Origin: Candidatus Babeliales bacterium | GTDB taxonomy: Bacteria > Babelota > Babeliae > Babelales > JACPOV01 | Direction of reading: 5' to 3' | Length of the DNA: 64,000 bases | Assembly (NCBI GenBank): GCA_036260945.1 | Contig: DATALT010000002.1 | Coordinates: 940,529-1,004,528, forward strand | Part shown: positions 1-8,674 of the stretch, piece by piece | Numbering within the stretch: the stretch's first letter is position 1 | Layout of the letters: each line of letters begins with the position of its first letter | Notes under the pieces: model-generated | The model's input: only the letters and a program-made list of their open reading frames with translations | Told to the model about the DNA's origin: nothing | The model's database searches: none | Program-made: the position numbers and the translations under genes

Positions 1-33
1 ATACTTTTAACTCTCTCGCCATAACTTTAGACT

Positions 34-87
34 TGCTCAATTTTTAAGATAAACTCTAAATTAATTTATGATTTTAAAAATTGAGTA
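34..87. repeat. Long inverted repeat upstream of the first gene
   Basis: A perfect 12-bp inverted repeat (36-47 against 74-85) extends with G-U pairs to about 18 bp around a 20-nt loop. It ends a few bases before the first start codon. It could be the terminator hairpin of a gene to the left or a leader structure. No strong T-run follows it. Confidence 0.5.
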
Positions 88-94
88 ATTTATA

Positions 95-691
95 ATGGAA
101 AACAACAAACCATTTGCTGAAGTAATAGAAAGCTCGCTAACCGGATGGCTCGCTCAAAGTTGGAATTGGAATAAAAGCCCATCATTTGGCTCAATCGTTA
201 CCATTGAAACAAACGAGAGAATTCTTTTTGGTATTGTTTATCAAATTAGAACAGGCTCGATAGATCCAGTTCGCTATCCGTTTACATACCAAAAAACAGA
301 AGCTGAGCTTATGCGCGAACAGCCACAAATTTTTGAGTTTCTCAAGACCACTTTTTCTTGCTTAATTGCAGGTTATTATGAGAAAAACCATCTTTTTTAT
401 CAGCTAGCTCCTGAACCGCCAAAAATTCATGCTTTTGTGCAAAATGCTCATGAGGAATTGCATAAAAAACTATTTTCTCAACATCGTTATTTACATCTCA
501 TTTTTGCTTTATCAAATAATCTTTTTAATCTCGATGAGTTGTTGTTAGCTCTTCTTAAAGAACAATCGGATAGAAATTTAATCACGCAAGATTCTCTTGA
601 GCAATTTATAGAAACGTTTTCTTTACTCACAGGAAACGATTATCGACGCTTAAAACTTTTTTTGCAGCGTGTAGACGATATTGTTCAATAA
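95..691 (+). CDS. HAS-barrel-like conserved hypothetical protein
   Basis: A 198-residue protein with no signal peptide or membrane segment. Residues 1-60 (VIESSLTGWLAQSW, then SFGSIVTIET and FGIVYQI) resemble the small beta-barrel (HAS-barrel-like) proteins known from cyanobacteria and from the N-termini of HerA-type ATPases. The run REQPQIFEFLKTTF matches the same conserved family as I remember it. The rest is helical and charged. Such barrels usually mediate subunit contacts, but no specific function is established. It is followed after 29 bp by an exported hypothetical protein. The family call is from memory of the pattern, not from a search. Confidence 0.6.
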   Translation: MENNKPFAEVIESSLTGWLAQSWNWNKSPSFGSIVTIETNERILFGIVYQIRTGSIDPVRYPFTYQKTEAELMREQPQIFEFLKTTFSCLIAGYYEKNHLFYQLAPEPPKIHAFVQNAHEELHKKLFSQHRYLHLIFALSNNLFNLDELLLALLKEQSDRNLITQDSLEQFIETFSLLTGNDYRRLKLFLQRVDDIVQ

Positions 692-720
692 AATGTTAGC
701 CAAAAGGGGGAATTCCATCT

Positions 721-1416
721 ATGAAATGGTATCTCATAATTATATGTATATTGGCGCTGAATACTTATACTATGGAATTACAAAAAAATTCATCTGACGA
801 AAACCCTGCAAAAAATCTTTTGAGAGAAAATTATCACGTTTATGAAGTCGAATATAAAAATTTACCCCATAAGAATAAGGGATATTTATACGAGCATTTA
901 TTTCTACAAACTGGAAACGAGCATTCATCTCTTGCAATTGGAAATGGTAGCTTAAAAATTGTTTCTTCGCTCGAGCTCAAGGAAGAAGAAGTGCCTTTAT
1001 ACGCACAAGAAGCACTTTTAATCACTTACAAAAAAGAAACACATGAGTTGAATTTAGTAAGATTCGAGCAAGCAATTATAGAGAGGCTTGGGGAATATTC
1101 TCCGCAGTCTCCACCCATAAAAAAACACACTTCTGTTTCTTTTGTAACAACACCAAAAAGCAAACTAAAAAACATCTATCGTTCGATAGAAACACAAACG
1201 GAAAGTTTTGCTTTCCTACAATTTAATCCCAAAAGTACCAAGTCCGCACCTAAGCCAAGCCCTACGAAAATAGATCGAAAACCTCTTTCTTGGGCTCAAC
1301 GCAATATTAAGACGATTATCGGAATTGCTGCAGTAAGCGGCTGCTTAGCTACCCTAGCGTTTCAATGGGGGATTAAAAAAATGCCAAATTGGCAATCAGC
1401 GCTGTTTACAAAATAA
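721..1416 (+). CDS. Hypothetical exported or membrane-anchored protein
   Basis: A 231-residue protein I do not recognise. It has a short hydrophobic N-terminus typical of a signal sequence (MKWYLIIICILALNTYTM). A long polar, lysine-rich and serine-rich middle follows, then a hydrophobic segment near residues 197-217 (TIIGIAAVSGCLATLAFQW) with a basic tail. This layout suggests a periplasmic protein held by a C-terminal membrane anchor. A purine-rich ribosome binding site (AGGGGG) lies about 10 bases before the ATG. The next gene, psd, starts 29-61 bp downstream depending on its start, so co-transcription is possible. Confidence 0.6.
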   Translation: MKWYLIIICILALNTYTMELQKNSSDENPAKNLLRENYHVYEVEYKNLPHKNKGYLYEHLFLQTGNEHSSLAIGNGSLKIVSSLELKEEEVPLYAQEALLITYKKETHELNLVRFEQAIIERLGEYSPQSPPIKKHTSVSFVTTPKSKLKNIYRSIETQTESFAFLQFNPKSTKSAPKPSPTKIDRKPLSWAQRNIKTIIGIAAVSGCLATLAFQWGIKKMPNWQSALFTK

Positions 1417-1477
1417 AAAAATTATGGCAAAATTATATGGTTAATTGTCAATTTTTATCAAAACTGGTTTCGTTGTT

Positions 1478-2425
1478 ATGAACTATTTAAGAGCAAAAAA
1501 GCTTTTATTTATACTATTTTTTGTACATGGGGCGCAACTATACTGCGTGGACGAAAGTCGCTCGGCAACCGTCTTGCGCTTTCTTTATCAGAACGCAGCA
1601 GGAAGAGTTGTTCGCTCATTTATTACACGCAGCGGCTATTTCAGTGCTTTTACTGGCTGGCTGGCAAATCGCTCGGCAAGCAAATATATTATTCCGACGT
1701 TCATCAAACAATATCGCGACCAAATTAATATGAACGAAGCTCTCAAGCCAGATATTAAATCGTACAAAACATTTAATAAATTTTTTAAAAGAAAATTAAA
1801 ACCTGATTGCCGACCAATAGATTCAGCAATCGATTCGGTTACAAGCCCGGCTGACGGCACAATTTATGCGATAGAACAACTCAATGAGAAAACCGAATTT
1901 CTCGTAAAAGGAAAAAAGTTCGACGTTGCTCGTTTGCTGGGAAAAAATTCTCACCTTTCGGCCGATATCTATAAAAATGGAACAATGATTATTATTTACC
2001 TCGGGCCATGGAACTACCACCGTTTTCATTTTCCAGTTGATTGTTCAGCGCAAAAAGCACAAATAATTAGTGGCGCGTACGAATCGGTAAATAGCGTCGC
2101 TTATCAGTTTGGTATTCAACCATTGACCGAAAATGAGCGGCACCTTATTGAGATCGATCACCCCGACACCGGCAAAATTGCTTTTATTCCTGTTGGCGCT
2201 TTATGCGTCGGAAAAATTAAAGAAAAATACGATCCAGAAAAAGAATTGCATAAAAAAGGTGATCAAGTAGGTTACTTTGAATTTGGCGGATCTACGATAG
2301 TGATGCTTTTCCCAGAAAATACAATTACACTTGATGAAAGATTTAAAAATACTGCAACGCAACCTCTTGAAATCAAAGTTGGTGAGCGAATAGCCACGAT
2401 TATTAAAAAAAATGAGCGGCCCTAA
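1478..2425 (+). CDS. psd: Phosphatidylserine decarboxylase proenzyme with N-terminal signal sequence
   Basis: Converts phosphatidylserine to phosphatidylethanolamine at the membrane. The protein is 315 residues from the ATG at 1478; an in-frame TTG at 1445 would add 11 residues but has no clear ribosome site. The family signatures are present: the SPADG aspartate, the YHRFHFPVD histidine pair, and the GGST self-cleavage site with the pyruvoyl-forming serine at residue 272. Cleavage would give a large beta chain and a 44-residue alpha chain. Residues 35-110 resemble the longer, clostridial-type Psd N-terminus. Ahead of this is an added hydrophobic sequence (LLFILFFVHGAQLYC), unusual for this enzyme. 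The ftsY gene follows after 18 bp. Confidence 0.93.
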   Translation: MNYLRAKKLLFILFFVHGAQLYCVDESRSATVLRFLYQNAAGRVVRSFITRSGYFSAFTGWLANRSASKYIIPTFIKQYRDQINMNEALKPDIKSYKTFNKFFKRKLKPDCRPIDSAIDSVTSPADGTIYAIEQLNEKTEFLVKGKKFDVARLLGKNSHLSADIYKNGTMIIIYLGPWNYHRFHFPVDCSAQKAQIISGAYESVNSVAYQFGIQPLTENERHLIEIDHPDTGKIAFIPVGALCVGKIKEKYDPEKELHKKGDQVGYFEFGGSTIVMLFPENTITLDERFKNTATQPLEIKVGERIATIIKKNERP

Positions 2426-2443
2426 TTTTTTGGAAAAATAAGT

Positions 2444-3322
2444 ATGCTAAATTTTTTTAAAACGCAGCTGAATAAAATAGTTTCTCATTTTTCACGCATT
2501 TCCTCACTTTTTTCAAAATCATCGATAGACGAAGCTTCACTAAAAGAGCTTGAGCAACTTTTAATTCAAGCAGATACGGGTGTTAAAACCACTCGCCATA
2601 TTTTAGAACAATTAAAAAAAACAGCACCGCAAGAACTCTCAGGCGCGCAACTCAAGCGGAACCTTTCAGATATTCTTCTTAACCTGCTTAAACCATTCTC
2701 TTTCCCCGAATCTAAAGCTGTTTATTTAATGGTTGGCGTTAATGGAAGTGGAAAAACAACGTTTGCCGGAAAACTTGCACATCATTTTGTACAAGCAGGA
2801 AAAAAAACAATTGTTGTAGCGGCAGATACCTTCCGCGCTGCAGCACCTGAACAATTAAAAATATGGGCCGAAAAATCTGGCGCACAAATTGTGCAGGGAG
2901 CGATAGCTCAAGATCCTGCGTCTGTGGTATTTTCAGGATGCGAGATATTCAAAAAAGAGGATGCCGATGCGCTCATCATTGATACTGCCGGCCGGCTGCA
3001 GACAAAAACTAATTTAATGAACGAACTAACAAAAATAAAACGTATAATCACACGGCAACTGCCCGATTATAAGATTATAACGCTCGTTACCATCGATAGC
3101 ATGCTCGGTCAAAACTCGTTTGAACAGGCGAAGATTTTTCATGACGCAACGCCTATAGATGGCATTGTGCTCACGAAACTTGATGGAACCGGAAAAGGGG
3201 GGATCGTGTTTGCGATCAACTACGATCTTGGCATTCCTGTTGCCTATATTTCATTTGGAGAAAAAATTGATGATATTAAGCTATTTGATAAAAATGAGTA
3301 CGTCTCATCACTCTTTACTTAA
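2444..3322 (+). CDS. ftsY: Signal recognition particle receptor FtsY
   Basis: GTPase receptor that docks ribosome-SRP complexes at the Sec translocon. The 292 residues comprise a helical N domain (about 1-85) and the SRP-type G domain. Visible motifs are GVNGSGKTT (P-loop, near residue 98), DTFRAAAPEQL (the insertion box), DTAGRL (G3) and TKLDGTGKGG (G4 and closing loop). The end, GEKIDDIKLFD, is the FtsY rather than the Ffh form. There is no acidic A domain, so it is a minimal FtsY. It overlaps the convergent downstream gene by 15 bp. The fit to the family is strong. Confidence 0.96.
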   Translation: MLNFFKTQLNKIVSHFSRISSLFSKSSIDEASLKELEQLLIQADTGVKTTRHILEQLKKTAPQELSGAQLKRNLSDILLNLLKPFSFPESKAVYLMVGVNGSGKTTFAGKLAHHFVQAGKKTIVVAADTFRAAAPEQLKIWAEKSGAQIVQGAIAQDPASVVFSGCEIFKKEDADALIIDTAGRLQTKTNLMNELTKIKRIITRQLPDYKIITLVTIDSMLGQNSFEQAKIFHDATPIDGIVLTKLDGTGKGGIVFAINYDLGIPVAYISFGEKIDDIKLFDKNEYVSSLFT

Positions 3323-3883
3323 TCGCAGCGCATTAGCATGGTATACTTTTTCTCTCTCTTGCTGAATAGTGCCCCAATTAACATCTTTTGCTGGAGCGAC
3401 TCCTTCTACCTCATTCCATTTTTTTAGCCTTTGAGAAAGCTCCTCAGTAGACATTGGTTTTTTTAAAGTAACTAGATAGCAACCAAGCCCCTGAGAAAAT
3501 TCGATTTTTTTTGTTTTTACACATGTTAGTTCAAAATTCAAAATATCATCAAAAGTAGCTTTGCCGTCTTGATCTGCGCTCATAAAATTAGAATCTAATT
3601 TTATAACAACATCGCGTGTTTTGTCTTTTTTTTCAGTAAGAGCTTTAAATTTTTGCTTTACTTTTTCATACAAAGAGGGTTTTTTATCCACCGTTTTTCT
3701 CTGCACTGCCACAACAGCAAGTTTTTCCGTTTCGATGCCAACTTCCCAATCGTTATCATCTTCGCGTTCTTCATATTTACTTAAATTAATTTTTCCTTTT
3801 GCGTAATCTTTTTTATCCATTGCATAACATTCGATCACCCAGATGCCTAAAAGAAACGACAAAATATTGAGCATTCTTTTCAT
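3308..3883 (-). CDS. Hypothetical exported protein
   Basis: A 191-residue protein with a signal peptide (MKRMLNILSFLLGIWVIECYAM, cleavage expected after CYA) and a polar, lysine-rich mature part. I recognise no domain. The C-terminal third (LVTLKKPMSTEELSQRLKKW) looks helical. It is convergent with ftsY and its stop codon lies inside the ftsY 3' end. There is no obvious partner gene, and the ribosome site is weak. Confidence 0.6.
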   Translation of the reverse strand: MKRMLNILSFLLGIWVIECYAMDKKDYAKGKINLSKYEEREDDNDWEVGIETEKLAVVAVQRKTVDKKPSLYEKVKQKFKALTEKKDKTRDVVIKLDSNFMSADQDGKATFDDILNFELTCVKTKKIEFSQGLGCYLVTLKKPMSTEELSQRLKKWNEVEGVAPAKDVNWGTIQQEREKVYHANALRLSKE

Positions 3884-3965
3884 AGTTTTCTAACTTATCG
3901 ATAAAGGGTTATTCTAGGAAATAAGTATAATCATACACAGAAAAAAAAGTGAAAGGTGATTATCG

Positions 3966-4859
3966 TTGAATCATCAAACACAAACATTAATAGCTAAGCT
4001 CGAGCAACAATTAGCTTCTATTTATAAAACAACTATTGAGCAACAGCAAGTTGCTTGGTGGCTTTTGCAAGCGCTTACCGGATTTGATGTTGCGCATATT
4101 TTAACCAAAGAAATACTAGAGCTGAGCGACGATCAAGAAAATAAACTTAATGAATGGATCCGGCTGCACACTATTGAACAAAAACCGTTGCAGTATATTT
4201 TAGGAACCGTACCTTTTGGTTCGCTTTCCATAATTGTTGAGCCTCCAACGCTTATTCCGCGCCCAGAAACTGAAGAATGGGCTTTGCACATTATCAATCT
4301 TCTCAAAAAATTAAAGGATCAACATTTAACAATTTTGGATTTATGCACCGGAAGTGGTTGTATTGCGCTTTTGCTTGCAAAAGAATTACCAGCATCTCAA
4401 TTAATCGCAACAGATCTTGCCGATTCTGCCCTTTCTTGCGCGCATGCAAATGCAAAAGCAAATCGTTTACAAAATGTTACGATCATTAAATCGGATCTTT
4501 ATAACGATATTGAACCACGCAAGCAATTTGATTTAATCGTTAGCAATCCTCCCTATATTGCTGCACAAGAATGGAAACATCTGGACCCAATGGTTGCAAA
4601 TTGGGAAGATCGTAATGCCCTTGTTTCAGAACACGGTGGCCTTGCTCATATTGAGGAAATTATAAAAAAGGCGCCGCTCTATTTAAAGCAAAACAATCAG
4701 ATGAAAGAGTTGATGATTCCGCAACTCATTATTGAAATTGGCTACCGACAAGGAAATTCGGTTAAAGAACTTATGCGCAAGGCGCTTTTTGAACATGTGG
4801 AAATTTGGAAAGATCTTGAAGGAAAAGATCGTGCTGTCTGCGCTAGGATGCCACTATGA
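3966..4859 (+). CDS. prmC: Release factor glutamine methyltransferase PrmC
   Basis: Methylates the GGQ glutamine of peptide release factors RF1 and RF2 using SAM. It has 297 residues starting at TTG, with GAAAGGTGA just upstream as ribosome site. The N-terminal helical domain (1-90) precedes the Rossmann methyltransferase domain. The SAM motif ILDLCTGSGCIALLLA lies near residues 122-137 and the catalytic NPPY at 194-197, followed by YIA as in PrmC. The stop overlaps the next start in an ATGA arrangement, so it is translationally coupled to the pilus-linked gene. HemK is the old name of the same family. Confidence 0.95.
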   Translation: MNHQTQTLIAKLEQQLASIYKTTIEQQQVAWWLLQALTGFDVAHILTKEILELSDDQENKLNEWIRLHTIEQKPLQYILGTVPFGSLSIIVEPPTLIPRPETEEWALHIINLLKKLKDQHLTILDLCTGSGCIALLLAKELPASQLIATDLADSALSCAHANAKANRLQNVTIIKSDLYNDIEPRKQFDLIVSNPPYIAAQEWKHLDPMVANWEDRNALVSEHGGLAHIEEIIKKAPLYLKQNNQMKELMIPQLIIEIGYRQGNSVKELMRKALFEHVEIWKDLEGKDRAVCARMPL

Positions 4860-5320
4860 TCTGGCGAAAAAAAACTCCTTCATTTATTGGCGTTTGCGTG
4901 TTTGATGATCATCTGGAATTTAGTTGTACTAAAGAAGAAGATGCCGATTATAACGTGCGGACCGAAATGGTATTGCTGCCCGGTTCTCAGATCGTAAATG
5001 GATTAATCTATAATCGCGCACTCATTGGCGAACATATTGCTCGGTTTATTCATTCTTTTCATTATCCATTTATTGTTTTATCGGTAAACGATCGACTTAT
5101 TTACCATGATAGTTTGCAGCAAAAAAATCTAACAGCGCAGCATAATTTCCACTTCTTTCTTTTAATTATAGAAAATAATCTGAACTGTTCGTTGATAACA
5201 ACGCACGATCGAGCAAAAGAGCTGGCGCAATCGCGCAGTTTTATTCATTGTGATAATGCCGTCGTTCGCGCAGTTGGTCTTTATTTATTGGGAAAAGAAT
5301 ATTATGAAAAAAACAGTTAA
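4856..5320 (+). CDS. Hypothetical protein upstream of pilN, possibly a reduced PilM counterpart
   Basis: A 154-residue protein without a signal peptide. It starts with WRKKTPSFIGVCVFDDHLEFS, reminiscent of the opening beta strands of actin-like PilM (which begins with an 'IGIDIG' strand). It is far shorter than PilM, at about 350 residues, and lacks visible ATP-binding motifs. The only support for a pilus role is position: it overlaps prmC by 4 bp and pilN by 17 bp, the place PilM occupies in pilMNOPQ operons. The name should stay open. Confidence 0.5.
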   Translation: MIWRKKTPSFIGVCVFDDHLEFSCTKEEDADYNVRTEMVLLPGSQIVNGLIYNRALIGEHIARFIHSFHYPFIVLSVNDRLIYHDSLQQKNLTAQHNFHFFLLIIENNLNCSLITTHDRAKELAQSRSFIHCDNAVVRAVGLYLLGKEYYEKNS

Positions 5321-5849
5321 TCTTTTTTATCTTTTGCCGCCAAAGCAGCAAGAATCGCTCAAACTTTGGTACCGTATTTCCTGGATTCTCCTCTCCGCTG
5401 CGCTCATAGTTGTTTTGAGTATTAACGCATGCCAATTAATGCACCTCATGTACGCAAAAACAAAAAGAAACGAGCTTATTACTGCACAGCGCACTAATGC
5501 TTTTTGTGAAAACCTAGAAACGCTACAAACGGAAAAAAATAATTTGCAACATTCACTCCAGAAAATAGAGCGTTATCAATCTGCAACAAAAGTTCCGCTG
5601 GAACTCTTGAACTATATTTCGTCGATCATTCCAAAAGATACGGCACTCACTCAAATTTCGTATCAGGGTAAAAGCCTATTGACCGTAAGCGGCCAAACGC
5701 GCAGCTTACAATCAGTAGAACAGTTTTTGGAATCACTCAAGCAATCCGCTCACTATAAAACAGTTAAGCTCGATTCGCTGCATCATGGGCGCGATACAAA
5801 AGATGAGAATAGTTTGATCGATTTTCGAGTGATAGCAGCCCTCGTATAA
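5304..5849 (+). CDS. pilN: PilN-like type IV pilus / type II secretion assembly protein
   Basis: A 181-residue protein using the ATG at 5304 (GGAAAAG upstream), which gives the typical PilN start MKKTVNLFYLLP. It has one transmembrane helix near residues 24-46, then a coiled coil (about 50-95), then a small alpha-beta domain (ISSIIPKDTALTQISYQG, LTVSGQTRSLQSVEQFLESL) as in PilN and GspL C-termini. In pili, PilN joins PilM to PilO in the inner-membrane alignment complex. Its usual partners PilO and PilP are 4 kb away on the other strand (9680-10535). A hairpin terminator follows. Confidence 0.75.
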   Translation: MKKTVNLFYLLPPKQQESLKLWYRISWILLSAALIVVLSINACQLMHLMYAKTKRNELITAQRTNAFCENLETLQTEKNNLQHSLQKIERYQSATKVPLELLNYISSIIPKDTALTQISYQGKSLLTVSGQTRSLQSVEQFLESLKQSAHYKTVKLDSLHHGRDTKDENSLIDFRVIAALV

Positions 5850-5868
5850 ATATGTTAATCTCTTAACA

Positions 5869-5896
5869 AATTGAGCATTCCTGCTCAATTGTTTTA
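5869..5896 (+). terminator. Rho-independent terminator after pilN
   Basis: A perfect 9-bp stem (5869-5877 with 5882-5890) closes on the loop TTCC and is followed by GTTTT. It separates the prmC-pilN transcript from mutL, which starts at 5912. The short T-run makes it moderately strong. Confidence 0.65.
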
Positions 5897-5911
5897 GGGA
5901 CAAAAAACATC

Positions 5912-7747
5912 ATGGGAAAAATCAGACAATTACCGCCTCACGAGGCTCATAAAATCGCAGCTGGCGAAGTTGTTGAGCGACCGGCAAGTGTTATTAAAGA
6001 GCTTGTAGAAAATTCGATTGACGCAGGCGCCACAACTCTCTCTATCTTTGTCAAAGATTCAGGAAAAACATTAATTCGGATCGTGGATAATGGATGCGGC
6101 ATGAATCAAGAAGATGCGGAGCTTTGCTTTTCCCATCACGCAACGAGTAAAATTAAGTCGGTCGATGAACTTTCTTCAATAGCAAGTTTTGGATTTCGTG
6201 GCGAAGCACTCAGCAGCATCTCCGCTGTGAGCAAAGTTTCGCTCATTACAAAGGAAGCAACTCAATCGAGCGGAATTTTAATTGAGCGAGAAAGCGACCT
6301 GAACACAATTTCTTCCGTGGCAGCTCAAAACGGCACAGATATTGCAATACATGATCTTTTTTACAATGTGCCGGCAAGAAAAAAATTTTTAAAAAGCGAT
6401 CAAACAGAATGGCGCCAAATCGTTCAACTCTTTCAAGCATTTTGTTTTGATTATCCGCATATTCATTTTAAATTATATTCTCAAGATACCCTCAGCTATA
6501 ACTGCCCCCCAACCGAAACGCTCATGCAGCGGGCGCAACAAATTCTTGATCCGCATATTTCAAACTCACTCCTTGAGCTTGAGCAGTATCAAAACGGTTC
6601 ACTTACTATCCAAGGCGTAATATCCGATCATCAGCTTTATCGATATGATCGAGGTCTACTTTTTTTCTTTGTTAACCAACGATGGGTAAAAAACAGCGGC
6701 CTTTCCAAAGCATGCGTAAGGGGATATCTCAACATTCTGCCTCCCGATAAATTTCCGGTTGCGCTTCTAAAAATTACGATAGATAAGCAAGAGGTCGATA
6801 TCAATGTTCATCCTCGAAAAGAAGAGGTTGCTTTCCTGCATCCACGAATTTTGGAAAACGCTATTCAGGAAACAATAAAAAAATCACTTTCGCTCAAATT
6901 CCCTCCTGAAAAAAAAGAACCTATTTTTCAATCTACACAATTTCGCTCGCAACGGAGTTCCAGTGATACGCTGGCACAACCAGTTTTCTCATTACCTCCA
7001 ACGCTTGTTCGGCCTGCCGTTAACAGTGATTATTTTTCACCCCCGCCATTTATCACTCCAGCATTTGTTCAACCAAAAGAAATTGCGCAACCGATTTTGC
7101 AAACACCTGATGTAACTGAAACAATCGATGCATCTCCCGATATTCAAATTCCAATAAATGAAGAAACGCCATTGCGCTTAATTGGCATCTTCGCACAAAC
7201 CTATCTGCTACTCGAACAAGAGAATGGGCTGTTGCTCATTGATCAACATGCGGCGCATGAGCGAATTCTTTACGAGCAATTTAGATCTCGTTTTGGAGAG
7301 CTACCAACTATTCAATTACTCTTTCCTGATGTGCTTGAACTTTCATCAGATGAAATTGAAACCACGCTGGAATATAAAGATTTTTTTGCTAAGCACGGAA
7401 TTATTCTGGATCAATTAAGCAAAACACATATCGCCGTTCAAGCGATACCTGCGCATCTAAAAAACGCATCGCGTAAAGATCTTATTAAAGAATCGCTTGC
7501 GCTCATTGCAGAGCACCAAGAATTGCCAAAAGAAGAGTTTTTCAAAAAAGTGCATGAAAAAATGCACGCGCAAATGGCTTGCAAAGCTGCAGTAAAAGCT
7601 GGCGATCAATTATCTCTTGAACAGCAACATGAACTTATTGCACAGCTTGAAAAATGCGAAAACCAAATCGCATGCCCGCATGGAAGGCCAACGCGTTGGC
7701 TTTTGAGCACGTACGAGATTGAAAAAAAATTTAAACGCAAAGTTTAA
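5912..7747 (+). CDS. mutL: DNA mismatch repair protein MutL with endonuclease motif
   Basis: Mismatch-repair ATPase linking MutS to strand removal. It has 611 residues. The N-terminal GHKL ATPase shows GEVVERPASVIKELVENSIDAGA-type motif I (written across residues 15-40), DNGCGM, ATSKI and GFRGEAL. A proline-rich linker spans about 340-410. The C-terminal domain has the metal-binding endonuclease motif DQHAAHERILYEQF starting at residue 444, plus ACKAAVKAG and CPHGRPT. These show a nicking MutL of the Bacillus/human type rather than the MutH-dependent E. coli type. No mutS is in the window. Confidence 0.97.
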   Translation: MGKIRQLPPHEAHKIAAGEVVERPASVIKELVENSIDAGATTLSIFVKDSGKTLIRIVDNGCGMNQEDAELCFSHHATSKIKSVDELSSIASFGFRGEALSSISAVSKVSLITKEATQSSGILIERESDLNTISSVAAQNGTDIAIHDLFYNVPARKKFLKSDQTEWRQIVQLFQAFCFDYPHIHFKLYSQDTLSYNCPPTETLMQRAQQILDPHISNSLLELEQYQNGSLTIQGVISDHQLYRYDRGLLFFFVNQRWVKNSGLSKACVRGYLNILPPDKFPVALLKITIDKQEVDINVHPRKEEVAFLHPRILENAIQETIKKSLSLKFPPEKKEPIFQSTQFRSQRSSSDTLAQPVFSLPPTLVRPAVNSDYFSPPPFITPAFVQPKEIAQPILQTPDVTETIDASPDIQIPINEETPLRLIGIFAQTYLLLEQENGLLLIDQHAAHERILYEQFRSRFGELPTIQLLFPDVLELSSDEIETTLEYKDFFAKHGIILDQLSKTHIAVQAIPAHLKNASRKDLIKESLALIAEHQELPKEEFFKKVHEKMHAQMACKAAVKAGDQLSLEQQHELIAQLEKCENQIACPHGRPTRWLLSTYEIEKKFKRKV

Positions 7748-7748
7748 A

Positions 7749-8471
7749 CTATTTTGCGTCCGAAATTAATTTTCGATACGCATGCGCATAAATTAAAGCT
7801 GCCGCAGGAATAACTATAAGTAACGTCACGCCAAAAAATGAAAGAGCTGCCCATCGTATGATCGAAAGTAAGAACACCAAGCCAACTAAATCCATTTTGT
7901 GCCCTTTTGTTATCTGCGCACTTCTTCTGAACGATTCAAAAACGCCAGCATCTTCGTCTACGATTGCATATTGATAGAAGCCAAAGGTGATCACTAAATA
8001 AATGCCGGGTACAATTAATAAAGCAAACCCAACGGCACACATCAACCAGTAAAGAAAGGTGGCGATAACATCGCGTAATAAAAGTCGCCAGCAAGAAAAA
8101 AGCGTTTTAAGCGTGCTGCGGTCGTGATCATAAAAATTTAAAGCTATTTTTACCAATCCGAGCGCCATCAATCGATGCAACGTGTATAACAATAATGATA
8201 ATATGCAGACCGCAATCGAAAACGCGGGTCCAGTTTGCATAATAACATTCTTTATGAGTTCAGAATTAGAAACTCCCGCCGCATTGAGGATCCGAACAAT
8301 TTGCATAATTTGCGTCGCAAACGGAAACGCGGTAATTGGCAGCCCAATCAAAACTGCTCCGACCATTACGCCCAAATAGATCAACATAACCGCTATAAAA
8401 AAAGCAAAATGCTCAATTACGGTCGAAAACCCAAACCAAAGGGCGCTTTTGATAGAGAAATGTTTTTTCAT
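7749..8471 (-). CDS. Multi-pass inner-membrane protein of unknown function
   Basis: A 240-residue hydrophobic protein with about five or six membrane segments. The stretch LLIVPGIYLVITFGFYQYAIVDE, followed by a helix with FRRSAQITKG, resembles the DUF975 / UPF0259-like families ('VPGI' turn and an 'S..lt.G' helix before the last membrane segments), whose function is unknown. It lies tail to tail with mutL with one base between. Family placement is by pattern only. Confidence 0.6.
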   Translation of the reverse strand: MKKHFSIKSALWFGFSTVIEHFAFFIAVMLIYLGVMVGAVLIGLPITAFPFATQIMQIVRILNAAGVSNSELIKNVIMQTGPAFSIAVCILSLLLYTLHRLMALGLVKIALNFYDHDRSTLKTLFSCWRLLLRDVIATFLYWLMCAVGFALLIVPGIYLVITFGFYQYAIVDEDAGVFESFRRSAQITKGHKMDLVGLVFLLSIIRWAALSFFGVTLLIVIPAAALIYAHAYRKLISDAK

Positions 8472-8674
8472 CTATATCCTTTCCTGGCCTTTTTTTCAAA
8501 AAAATCATACTCCATTGGCCGCAAATAAAACAAGAAATAACGGTTTTTTCAGGTTCAAGCCTTCACGAATGGCAAAAACTAGGCTATATTTTTAGACCTC
8601 GACCCAGTTTACAAATAAAGCCCTTTTGCTATACTATTTTATAACTGAATTAATATTCAATGATGAGAAATTTA

